A program made the position numbers and the translations under genes. A DNA stretch of 13,945 nucleotides from NCBI GenBank assembly GCA_900766795.1, contig CAAFWX010000150.1:1-13945 (forward strand). The letters run 5' to 3'. Positions 5,567 through 11,230 of this stretch are shown piece by piece. Position 1 is the first letter of the stretch. Each line of letters opens with the position of its first letter. This stretch comes from Oscillospiraceae bacterium (GTDB lineage Bacteria; Bacillota_A; Clostridia; Oscillospirales; Ruminococcaceae). The notes below the pieces were generated by a model. The model was not told where the DNA came from. It did no database searches and saw only the letters and a list, made by a program, of their open reading frames with translations.

Positions 5567-5946
5567 TATTCTGTGACCGCCCTGACGAATTTATCCAGTT
5601 GTCGTACATCCAATTCTATGTTAGTGCTTAGCGAATAGCTCATGTCGCCGCTGCTCCATACAGCGAGCCTTATCCCGCCGTTGTTGCCTTTGACGGTGAC
5701 GGAAACTCCATCAATCTCTATACTGCTTTCGCTGCTGTAAACGCTGTAATCCCCGCTGATATCCTCGCTGCCTTTTTTCTGGCAGAAGCACGCGGTTTTT
5801 TCGCCGCCCAAATACCAGTTAACTTCTGCAATTTCGCTCCACATAGCGAGGTATTCGGTGCGGTCGTATTTGAACGGAAGTTCGTCCGGCAGAGTGATTT
5901 TATATCCCAGAGCATTCGACAGTTCCGCAGCCGAAAGACAAATCCT
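5566..5946 (-). pseudogene. C-terminal fragment of a DUF4367-like protein (5' part deleted)
   Basis: Reading from about 5946 the frame gives AAELSNALGYKITLPDELPF and continues to SSIEIDGVSVTVKGNNGGIRLAVW before the stop at 5566-5568. This is clearly related to the C-terminal two-thirds of the lipoprotein at 6376-6891: NNGGIRLAVWSSGDMSYSLS versus ENGTISLAVWIDDGYSYSIS. Such domains often form the extracytoplasmic part of anti-sigma or cell-envelope proteins next to ECF sigma genes. There is no start codon with a ribosome site. Upstream, the frame overlaps the sigma-factor gene in another frame and the residues there (many Cys, Arg) look like random translation. A deletion that removed the sigma C-terminus and this protein's N-terminus explains the arrangement. 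Confidence 0.7.
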
Positions 5947-6211
5947 CGTGTTCTTCTGCGACAAGCTCCTCGTCCAGCTCATCTGCATGCCGTATACGAT
6001 TGTATTGTATACGGTTTTTGCTGAGATTTGCCGCAACATGAAGCAGCCATGCCTTTTCATGAACCTCGTCGCTAAACACCGGACGGCTGCGCAGGAAGCG
6101 GATAAGCGTTTCTTGAAGAATATTCTCGGCATCCGGCAGGCTGTGCAGGTAAGAATATGCGAGCCGCAATATACTGTTTGCGTACTTGTCAAAAAGCTTC
6201 TCTGCGCGCAT
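5900..6211 (-). pseudogene. Truncated ECF RNA polymerase sigma factor (region 2 only)
   Basis: The first roughly 90 residues (AEKLFDKYANSILRLAYSYL, then DAENILQETLIRFLR and HEKAWLLHVAANLSKNRIQ) are a standard ECF sigma region 2, which binds core polymerase and the -10 element. The acidic linker (DELDEELVAEEHEDLSF) ends at about 5946. The frame then runs ten or so residues (GCGTVECSGI) into a TAA at 5900 inside the DUF4367-like fragment. Region 4, which recognises the -35, is missing; ECF factors are normally 160-200 residues, and this one is 103. ATG at 6211 or GTG at 6217 could start it. The stop of a small upstream ORF overlaps this point, suggesting translational coupling. The product is unlikely to work as a normal sigma factor, though a sigma-2-only protein could still bind core polymerase. 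Confidence 0.8.
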
Positions 6212-6213
6212 AT

Positions 6214-6336
6214 TCACGTCCGCTTCGGTTTCAGCGGGGACTTCCTCTGAAGCAAATACTGTACTGCTGCCGCAAGAACCTGCTTAATCCGTAATGCCCA
6301 ATGCGGAATAGGACTGAAAGATACTGCAATAGTCAT
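6214..6336 (-). CDS. Small ORF upstream of the sigma fragment, function unknown
   Basis: Forty codons from an ATG (6334-6336) preceded by AGCGAGGA at good spacing, ending in TGA at 6214-6216, five bases before the sigma ATG. The residues (WALRIKQVLAAAVQYLLQRK, ending KPKRT) form an amphipathic or weakly hydrophobic segment with a basic tail. I do not recognise it. Another frame here reads SSTVFASEEVPAETEADVN, which looks like the end of a signal peptide and its mature start. The whole stretch may therefore be the frameshifted remnant of a secreted protein gene rather than a real small protein. Confidence 0.35.
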   Translation of the reverse strand: MTIAVSFSPIPHWALRIKQVLAAAVQYLLQRKSPLKPKRT

Positions 6337-6375
6337 ATGAATTCCTCGCTTGTAAGCTTGTTGATTTCAGTAATG

Positions 6376-6891
6376 TCACTTCACCGCAGCGGCGATATCT
6401 GCGATAATCTCTTCGGTAAGACCGGAACAGCTAATCGAGTAGGAATACCCGTCGTCAATCCATACTGCAAGGCTAATTGTACCATTCTCCCCCTTGATTG
6501 TCAAGGTATTGCCGCCGACTTCCAGCGTGCTTTCTTCGCGATAAGCATTATTGTCGCTGGAAACATCGTCCGTGCCCTCGCCCTTTCGCAGCGTGATTTC
6601 ACGCTCGCCGTCAGAGTATCTTACCTCGGCGAGAGTTCCCATTTCCTGCACAAGCGATATTGGCAGACCGTCTGCGGTGTCGGGAACGATGAAGTTTAAA
6701 CCGGTGGCTGCGTTCATGTCCGCCAGAGTATCGTGTATTGTCCACGGGTTAGGTATCTGGACGCTTCCGCCGATGATGATATCGCTGCCATCCGCAAAAT
6801 CCTGCGCGAAGGAGTCGGTGTCCTGCTTGCTGCAAGCGGCAAGGCTGAGTATCATGGCTGCTGTGAGTGCGAGTGCTAATGTTCTTTTCAT
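6376..6891 (-). CDS. DUF4367-like lipoprotein, probable ECF regulon member
   Basis: The 171-residue protein starts MKRTLALALTAAMILSLAAC, a lipoprotein signal peptide with lipobox LAAC and Cys20 as the lipidated residue. The mature protein would be anchored outside the cytoplasmic membrane. The C-terminal domain (about 85-170: YSDGEREITLRKGEG ... TLEVGGNTLTIKG ... ISLAVWIDDGYSYSIS) resembles DUF4367, a small beta-rich domain common in clostridial anti-sigma and envelope proteins. It is paralogous to the broken copy at 5566-5946. GAAAGGA lies about eight bases before the ATG. Two ECF-type promoters lie 55 and 134 bases upstream, so expression probably depends on an extracytoplasmic-stress sigma factor. 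It could be a stress sensor, a sigma antagonist partner or a structural lipoprotein; nothing decides between these. Confidence 0.85.
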   Translation of the reverse strand: MKRTLALALTAAMILSLAACSKQDTDSFAQDFADGSDIIIGGSVQIPNPWTIHDTLADMNAATGLNFIVPDTADGLPISLVQEMGTLAEVRYSDGEREITLRKGEGTDDVSSDNNAYREESTLEVGGNTLTIKGENGTISLAVWIDDGYSYSISCSGLTEEIIADIAAAVK

Positions 6892-6945
6892 GGTGATTTT
6901 CCTTTCTTGAATATGTGGTTTCCGCCGTTTATCGGCTTCTGTTGT

Positions 6946-6975
6946 TATAACAGCCCGGGCTATCGAAATGTTGCA
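6946..6975 (-). promoter_or_regulatory. ECF-sigma-type promoter P1 (proximal) of the lipoprotein
   Basis: Read on the minus strand: TGCAAC (6975-6970), 17 bases, TGTTATA (6952-6946). The AAC core of the -35 is the hallmark of ECF promoters; B. subtilis SigM/SigX-type sites have TGCAAC or TGTAAC. The flanking context AATGCAACATTT is the same in P2. Expected transcript start is around 6940, giving a leader of about 50 bases. Confidence 0.6.
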
Positions 6976-7024
6976 TTCCGCAGAAAAAAATTTTTTCGGC
7001 TTCCCGTCCGACTGTTTTCATCTG

Positions 7025-7054
7025 TATAACAGATGGACGCTACAAAATGTTGCA
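7025..7054 (-). promoter_or_regulatory. ECF-sigma-type promoter P2 (distal) of the lipoprotein
   Basis: Minus strand: TGCAAC (7054-7049), again exactly 17 bases, then TGTTATA (7031-7025). The AATGCAACATTT block and the TGTTATA block match P1, while the spacer differs. Conservation of both blocks with a variable spacer is what selected promoter elements look like. Confidence 0.6.
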
Positions 7055-7251
7055 TTACGGCGTAAAAATATTTCCTCTGTATCCTGCCGTGGTGCTTTCA
7101 TCAGTAATAAAATCCTGAATTGCAATCAAATCGAATATTCCGCACGCATGCGTTTTCATCCTTTTTTATTCTACAGTCTTTCAGATAGATCAACCGCTCC
7201 CAAAAGACTAATTAACAGAACCGGAAAAACAGAAAAAAACTCCCATGGTAC

Positions 7252-7272
7252 AATAAACGCTAAGCGTTTATT
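7252..7272. repeat. 9-bp inverted repeat at the left edge of MITE-like element B
   Basis: AATAAACGC (7252-7260) and GCGTTTATT (7264-7272) are exact inverse complements around TAA. CCCAT (7242-7246) and ATGGG (7275-7279) extend the symmetry outward. No T tract follows. It may be part of the flanking IS end or a separate hairpin. Confidence 0.55.
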
Positions 7273-7440
7273 ATATGGGCATCTCTAAAAACCGGTTTGA
7301 ACAGTGAAAATGGGTAGAGTGCGCCGAATGCAAGGAAAGCCGACGAAGTAAGGCTGTATGCCTTACGAGGAGGTTTGACGCAGCAGGCGGCGAACTATAC
7401 ACATTTTCACTCAAACAAGGTTTTTAGAGGTGACCATATA
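7272..7440. mobile_element. MITE-like element B
   Basis: The left end reads TATATGGGCATCTCTAAAAA (from 7272) and the inverse of the right end reads TATATGGTCACCTCTAAAAA (from 7440). CTCTAAAAACC (7283-7293) and GGTTTTTAGAG (7419-7429) are exact. The symmetry continues inward with GTTTGA and GTGAAAATG on both sides. The 169-bp interior has a GTAAGGC/GCCTTAC hairpin (7349-7370 region) and no gene. Its ends differ from those of family A, although both begin close to GGGCA. It is a non-autonomous repeat whose mobilising transposase is unknown. Confidence 0.72.
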
Positions 7441-7547
7441 TCAAAAGTCCTCGCACATACGCAAATCAAAGATTTGCTCCGTGCATATCGGACCATTATA
7501 CCATAGGAGGGATTCGTTATGCCAAAAAGTACACAAAAATATAGGTC

Positions 7548-7782
7548 TAGGGCAACACCGCACAATTACCGGCTAACGCATGTTGTCCTTGATTGGGCGG
7601 CATCGTGCCGCCCTTTGGGTCAACAGCGCAAACATCGTGTCTGCGCCTTTGCCCAGCGACGGCTTCGCCTTTCGCCCAGCGACGGCTTCGCCTTTCGCCC
7701 AGCGACGGCTTCGCCTTTCGCCCAGCGACGGCTTCGCCTTTCGCTTAACGCCTGCTTGCATAATTTCCGCCATGTTGCCCTA
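7548..7782. mobile_element. MITE-like element A2 (inverted relative to A1)
   Basis: The left end TAGGGCAACACCGCACAATT (7548-7567), continuing ACCGGCTAACGC, is the inverse complement of the right end of A1, including the internal GTTAGCCGGTAATTGTGC. The right end (7761-7782) reads TAATTTCCGCCATGTTGCCC then TA, an imperfect inverse of the left end. It is about 235 bp and contains GGGCGGCATCGTGCCGCCC (7598-7616, a strong hairpin) and four tandem 23-bp units. It is inserted in the IS3 OrfA start. Confidence 0.75.
7651..7741. repeat. Tandem array, four copies of a 23-bp unit
   Basis: The unit CGCCCAGCGACGGCTTCGCC plus TTT occurs at 7673-7695, 7696-7718 and 7719-7741 without a difference; the first copy (7651-7672) lacks its first C. 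Each unit holds a GGCTTCGCC mini-hairpin. There are no spacers, so it is not a CRISPR. 23 is not a multiple of 3, so the apparent protein repeats cycle through frames. It probably grew by slippage and may vary in copy number between strains. Confidence 0.95.
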
Positions 7783-8084
7783 AAAACAAAAATACTCAAA
7801 CAGCGTGATGTGCGAGTTTTTTGGCGTGTCCGGAAGCGAATATTACTACTTTGTTAAGAGAACCAACAAACCGAAAAAAAACATCAGCAAGCAGGCACAA
7901 AAGCTGATTGATGCCTTCATCCGGTTTTACAACAAGCGTATTCAGCAGAAAACAAAACCGGCACCGCTCGCTGCTCGGTACCGGTTTGTTGCTTAATTCA
8001 TACCATAGGGCTTTTTGTACTGTCTGTACAAATTGGTCAGTTCACTTTCACCAAAGAGGGGTGATTATTTTTTCAGGCGCTTGC

Positions 8085-9242
8085 TTAATTTTTGCAGAGC
8101 TCACATGCCAGCGCTTCAAGCTGCGCTTCGCTCTCGGCATTCAGCGCGGATGTTATCTTCACGGAGTTTTCCGCAAAGGTTATATCCTTGCAGCCCTCTA
8201 AGCTTGCCCGCATGGTTTTCGCCGCCATGGGCGCCCACGAGCCGTTTTCAATCAGCGCTATCGTTTTGCCGCGGAGATTGCGCTCGGTGAGATGCTCGAT
8301 AAACTCCCGCATAAACGGGAAAATGTCCGCATTGTAGGTGGTTGTGGCAAGCACGATTGTGCCGTAGCGGAATGCATCCTCGACTGCTTCCGCCATGTCC
8401 ACGCGCGCAAGGTCGTTTACGACAACCTTGGGGCAGCCCTTCTCGCGAAGCTTGTCCGCAAGCAGCTTTGCAGCCTTTTCGGTGTTGCCGTAAACAGAGG
8501 TGTACGCGATAAGTATTCCCTCGCTCTCAGCACCGTAGGACGACCATGTGTTGTAGAGGTCGAGGTAAAGCCCGAGATTTTCCGACAGCACAGGTCCGTG
8601 AAGCGGGCAGATTGTCTTGATGTCAAACGCGGAGAGCTTTTTCAGCAGCGCCTGCACCTGAGCGCCGTATTTTCCCACAATGCCGAAATAGTAGCGCCGC
8701 GCTTCGCACGCCCACTCCTCCTCGACATCAAGCGCTCCGAACTTTCCGAAAGCGTCTGCAGAGAAAATAACCTTGTCCGTGCTTTCATAGCTCATCATAA
8801 CCTCGGGCCAATGAACCATAGGCGCGGCAACAAAGCTCAGCGTGTGCGCTCCAAGAGGCAGCGTGTCCTTTTCCGCAACCACAATCCTCCTGTCGGAAAA
8901 ATCCTCTCCGAAGAAGTTCTTCATCATGGTGAAAGCCTTTGCCGAGGACACGACAACCGCCTCGGGATAAGCCTGCATAAAGTTCACGATGTTTGCGGAG
9001 TGGTCAGGCTCCATGTGGTGGACAACGAGATAGTCGGGCTTTCTGCCGTTAAGCACTGCGGCAATGTTTTTAAGCCACTCCTCCCCGAATCTGCGGTCAA
9101 CGCTGTCCACAACCGCCGTTTTTTCGTCCACAATCACATAGGAATTATACGCCATGCCGTTTGGCACTATGTACTGCCCCTCAAACAAATCCACGTCGTG
9201 GTCGTTTACTCCTACATAGAAAATGCTGTCTGAAATGTTCAT
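8085..9242 (-). CDS. Flavodiiron protein (A-type flavoprotein; O2/NO reductase)
   Basis: The 385-residue protein has a metallo-beta-lactamase-like domain (1-240) and a flavodoxin domain (243-383). The diiron ligands are all visible: His76, Glu78 and Asp80 with His81 in HHMEPDHSAN, His144 in MVHWPEV, Asp163 in SADAFGKFGA and His215 in CPLHGPVL. The FMN phosphate loop is TSVYGNT (248-254). Such proteins reduce O2 to water, or NO to N2O, in the cytoplasm of anaerobes, taking electrons from rubredoxin or other carriers. There is no C-terminal rubredoxin or flavin-reductase extension, so this is the basic class A. TTGGAGGA lies before the ATG at 9242. It follows the kinase-like gene by 58 bases on the same strand and is probably cotranscribed from the promoter at 9952-9983. 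The ferredoxin and Isf-like flavoprotein elsewhere in the window would fit the same oxygen-defence physiology, but no link is shown. Confidence 0.96.
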   Translation of the reverse strand: MNISDSIFYVGVNDHDVDLFEGQYIVPNGMAYNSYVIVDEKTAVVDSVDRRFGEEWLKNIAAVLNGRKPDYLVVHHMEPDHSANIVNFMQAYPEAVVVSSAKAFTMMKNFFGEDFSDRRIVVAEKDTLPLGAHTLSFVAAPMVHWPEVMMSYESTDKVIFSADAFGKFGALDVEEEWACEARRYYFGIVGKYGAQVQALLKKLSAFDIKTICPLHGPVLSENLGLYLDLYNTWSSYGAESEGILIAYTSVYGNTEKAAKLLADKLREKGCPKVVVNDLARVDMAEAVEDAFRYGTIVLATTTYNADIFPFMREFIEHLTERNLRGKTIALIENGSWAPMAAKTMRASLEGCKDITFAENSVKITSALNAESEAQLEALACELCKN

Positions 9243-9264
9243 TGCTTGTCCTCCAATTGATATC

Positions 9265-9290
9265 GGGGCATTGGCTGAAATGCCCCTTTT
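9265..9290. other. Intercistronic hairpin between kinase-like and flavodiiron genes
   Basis: GGGGCATT (9265-9272) pairs with AATGCCCC (9279-9286) over GGCTGA. On the minus strand, the direction of both genes, no T run follows, so it should not terminate well. It may stabilise or separate the flavodiiron message. On the plus strand four T residues follow. Confidence 0.6.
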
Positions 9291-9300
9291 GATTATGATG

Positions 9301-9900
9301 TTATTTCCCGTAATACATCGACAGGAATTGGGAAATCAGCTCAACAGAGCCGTCCATGCCCAAAGCCGAGCTGTCAACGCACAGCTGATAGTTTTGCGGC
9401 TGCCCCCAGCGCTTGTCGGTGTAGTAGTTGTAGTAGGAAGTGCGCTGCTTGTCGATGCGCTTTACATATTCCGCAGCGTGCTTCTCCTCGATTCCGTAGA
9501 CCTCGATTGCACGCTTTACCCTGTCCTCAAAGGGAGCGCTGATGAAGATGTTCGCAACGTTTTTGAAGTCGCGCAGGGCATAGTCCGAGCACCTTCCCAT
9601 AATAACACAGGATTCCTCCGAAGCAATCTTGCGTATCGCGTTCAGCTGTGCGAAGAAAAGCGTGTCGTCAAAGGGCACTCCGCCCTGACCGTAGGTAGTG
9701 GACAGCAGATAAAGCAGGCTGTTGGAGCGCTTCTCGTCGTTCACCTCGAAGTGAACCCTGTGGATTCCGCTGTCGCCCGAAGCCACGTCCAGAACCTTAT
9801 TGTCATAAAACTCCACGCCAAGCCGCTTTGCAAGCTTTTCGCCTATCTCGCGCCCGCCGCTGCCGTATTGTCTGGTTATTGTCACGATTCTGTTTGCCAT
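9301..9900 (-). CDS. Cytidylate kinase-like family protein
   Basis: The 199-residue protein opens MANRIVTITRQYGSGGREIG, the modified P-loop (GSGGREIG) typical of the cytidylate-kinase-like family found beside many anaerobe genes. VIMGRCSDYALRD and IFISAPFEDRVKR follow the NMP-kinase pattern of a core strand and LID region, then DKQRTSYYNYYTDKRWG near the C-terminus. True Cmk enzymes phosphorylate CMP; these relatives lack proven substrates and may act on other small molecules or proteins. The ATG at 9900 has GGAGGTG seven bases upstream; an in-frame GTG at 9909 overlaps that site. The gene leads a probable two-gene unit with the flavodiiron protein. Confidence 0.9.
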   Translation of the reverse strand: MANRIVTITRQYGSGGREIGEKLAKRLGVEFYDNKVLDVASGDSGIHRVHFEVNDEKRSNSLLYLLSTTYGQGGVPFDDTLFFAQLNAIRKIASEESCVIMGRCSDYALRDFKNVANIFISAPFEDRVKRAIEVYGIEEKHAAEYVKRIDKQRTSYYNYYTDKRWGQPQNYQLCVDSSALGMDGSVELISQFLSMYYGK

Positions 9901-9951
9901 AATTCGCACCTCCGTTGAAATAATGCTTCGAGAGATTATCTCGCTATATTG

Positions 9952-9983
9952 ATTATATCATATTTTGGTGAATTTGTCACCAA
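9952..9983 (-). promoter_or_regulatory. Extended -10 promoter with overlapping 19-bp operator-like inverted repeat
   Basis: On the minus strand: GTGACA (9980-9975), a 17-base spacer, TATAAT (9957-9952), with TGA immediately before the -10. TTGGTGACAAATTCACCAA (9983-9965) is an inverted repeat (TTGGTGA/TCACCAA, 5-base centre) that covers the -35. This is the usual place for a repressor site. I could not match it to a known regulator (not Rex, PerR or Fur consensus). A second small palindrome, CGAGA/TCTCG (9929-9943), lies near the expected transcript start. Confidence 0.75.
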
Positions 9984-10069
9984 TTTTGCTATTGTTTTCT
10001 GAAATTTTGTAAACAATCCACAACACAGGAGAAAGCGATTTAGGGAAACTTACAACTATGCGCAGTCGG

Positions 10070-10894
10070 TCAACGGGGTTTAAGTGCTCCGCAGAAATAT
10101 TCCGCGGTGATTCCGCCGTCGGCGGTGATGTCCGCGCCAGTGATAAGCGAGCCGCGCTCGGACATAAGAAACTCGGCAATGCCTGCAAGCTCGTCGGGAG
10201 TACCCATTCTGCCGAGCGGGCTTTTCATGTACATGTTGCGCAGGTATTCCCCGCGGCTGCCCGAAAGTTCCAGACGGGACATTTTGCTTGTGACTAACCC
10301 CACCGAAACTGCGTTTATCCGCGCCGCGCGCATTCCCCAGCCGACGGCGGCGGACATCACCCGTTTCGATACCCCGTAAGCCGCAAGCGCACCCGCGTGC
10401 GCCCTGTCGGCAATGTTTTCGCGCCGAAGCGCTTGCACTTTAAGCAGTTCCTCTGCGGGGCATTCGGCAATCAGCGAGTCGGTCTGCGCGCCGAGCGGGG
10501 TAAGCCGCTTTCCCGCCGCGTCCGAAACAACAAGCCCCGCGCCGCCGACGGAAATCACCCTCCCGACCTCCTCCAGCACAAGCGCTGCGCCGTACAGGTT
10601 GGTGCGGATTATCTCCTCGGGAGCGGCATTTGCGGGGGATACTCCCGCGCAGTGAACAAGCGCGGCGATACTACCAAATTGACTCCCCGCTTCAATAAGC
10701 TCCCGCACCGAGCCGCGGCAGGTTGCGTCCGTCTTAAAGGCTGCCGCGTCAAAGCCCGCCTGTTCAAGCTGCTGCGCTGCGTTTTCGGCTCTTTCGGGGT
10801 TTATGTCGCCGATGATGATTTTCCTGCCGAAGCCGATTCGGCGCACAATGGCGGCGCCGATTTGCCCCGCGCCCAGCCAGAGCACTACGTCCAT
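10070..10894 (-). CDS. Short-chain dehydrogenase/reductase (SDR) family oxidoreductase
   Basis: The 274-residue Rossmann-fold enzyme carries GAGQIG (8-13) for the dinucleotide and Asp30 after the second strand, which usually favours NAD(H). The family's NAG appears as CAG (82-84). The catalytic tetrad fits Asn99, Ser124, Tyr173 and Lys177 (AAYGVSK). The C-terminal SPLGRMGTPDELAGIAEFLM and GADITADGG are classical. Unusually, Ser and Tyr are 49 residues apart instead of about 13, because of an insertion (about 129-166: GKRLTPLGAQTDSLIAECPA and on), likely a lid over the active site. The substrate is unknown; related sequences are often annotated as 3-alpha-hydroxysteroid-dehydrogenase-like, which I cannot confirm. 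AAGGAGA precedes the ATG at 10894. The gene is monocistronic behind its own consensus promoter and divergent from the DUF1858/trmK operon. Confidence 0.88.
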   Translation of the reverse strand: MDVVLWLGAGQIGAAIVRRIGFGRKIIIGDINPERAENAAQQLEQAGFDAAAFKTDATCRGSVRELIEAGSQFGSIAALVHCAGVSPANAAPEEIIRTNLYGAALVLEEVGRVISVGGAGLVVSDAAGKRLTPLGAQTDSLIAECPAEELLKVQALRRENIADRAHAGALAAYGVSKRVMSAAVGWGMRAARINAVSVGLVTSKMSRLELSGSRGEYLRNMYMKSPLGRMGTPDELAGIAEFLMSERGSLITGADITADGGITAEYFCGALKPR

Positions 10895-10927
10895 GGTATT
10901 CTCCTTTTCGCAATTAGTTGTGCTTCA

Positions 10928-10956
10928 ATTATACTACGCAAAGCGCAATATGTCAA
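10928..10956 (-). promoter_or_regulatory. Consensus sigma-A promoter of the SDR gene
   Basis: Read on the minus strand: TTGACA (10956-10951), 17 bases, TATAAT (10933-10928). Both hexamers match the consensus exactly at the ideal spacing, 34 bases before the ATG, so expression should be high unless repressed. No operator-like symmetry is evident. Confidence 0.88.
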
Positions 10957-10994
10957 ATCCGCTGCGCAAATCAATTTCTTCCTGAAACACCTGC

Positions 10995-11013
10995 GGGCGA
11001 CCACAGGTCGCCC
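10995..11013. repeat. REP-like palindrome
   Basis: GGGCGACC (10995-11002) and GGTCGCCC (11006-11013) flank ACA. On the minus strand the context reads GTGTAGGGGCGACCTGTGGT, a form I associate with short intergenic palindromes scattered through Firmicute genomes (from memory, not checked). It lies between two divergent promoters. No T tract follows on either side. Confidence 0.6.
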
Positions 11014-11102
11014 CTACACCAAACGATATGCTATTAATTTCCGCGGCAAACGGCTGCTTTTTTTCAATAATCCGAATTTTGCCGAAATATCCCGCGTGCC
11101 AC

Positions 11103-11131
11103 TTGAAATAATCCCGATTTTGTGGTATAAT
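11103..11131 (+). promoter_or_regulatory. Extended -10 promoter of the DUF1858-trmK-nif3-rqcH operon
   Basis: TTGAAA (11103-11108), 17 bases, TATAAT (11126-11131), with TGG before the -10 (extended -10). The leader of about 95 bases contains the hairpin CACCCGC/GCGGGTG (11171-11177/11180-11186). It has no T run after it, so it is more likely a stability or structural element than an attenuator. Confidence 0.82.
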
Positions 11132-11230
11132 AATCTGACAGCGTATCTATACCTTAATAAAGCGGTCTTTCACCCGCAGGCGGGTGCGCTGAAAAAAATA
11201 CAACCGGATAAACGAAAGGAATGTAATAAA

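Larger units (their letters stand above)
6946..7103. repeat. Degenerate 79-bp tandem direct repeat carrying the two ECF promoters
   Basis: ATGTTGCATT begins at 6968 and again at 7047, and TATAACA begins at 6946 and 7025; both give a period of 79. Between these blocks the copies share TTTCATC and TGTA/AGTA motifs but are otherwise diverged. A weaker third echo (TTTCATCAGTA, then TTGCAATC) is seen at about 7098-7126. Confidence 0.6.
7519..7996 (+). pseudogene. IS3-family transposase remnant, interrupted by MITE A2 and internally deleted
   Basis: An AGGAGG site (7505-7510) and ATG at 7519 start MPKSTQKYRS, which resembles the start of an IS3 OrfA. It is cut after about ten codons by element A2. 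After the element, the frame from 7784 reads KQKYSNSVMCEFFGVSGSEYYYFVKR, the start of an IS3-type OrfB. After KKN it jumps to LIDAFIRFYNKRIQQKTKPAPLAARYRFVA, which resembles the OrfB C-terminus. The catalytic DDE core of roughly 200 residues is absent. After the stop, TTTGTAC/GTACAAA (8014-8020/8026-8032) and GGTCAGTTCA may belong to the IS right end. No matching left end was found. A hairpin GCAAATC/GATTTGC (7461-7477), enclosed by GCAC/GTGC, precedes the start. The remnant is inert. Confidence 0.7.

Noticed and set aside
7651..7741. CRISPR array or repeat protein
   Set aside because: The units abut with no spacers and the period of 23 is not a multiple of three, so it is neither a CRISPR nor a true protein repeat.
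8292..9233. Plus-strand open frame of 313 codons opposite the flavodiiron gene
   Set aside because: It mirrors the codon pattern of the real gene, has an Arg/His/Val-rich composition and lacks a ribosome site.
10397..11230. Long plus-strand frame running into the DUF1858 gene
   Set aside because: Only the last 66 codons (from 11231) are a real protein; the rest crosses the SDR gene in antisense, two promoters and a REP-like palindrome.
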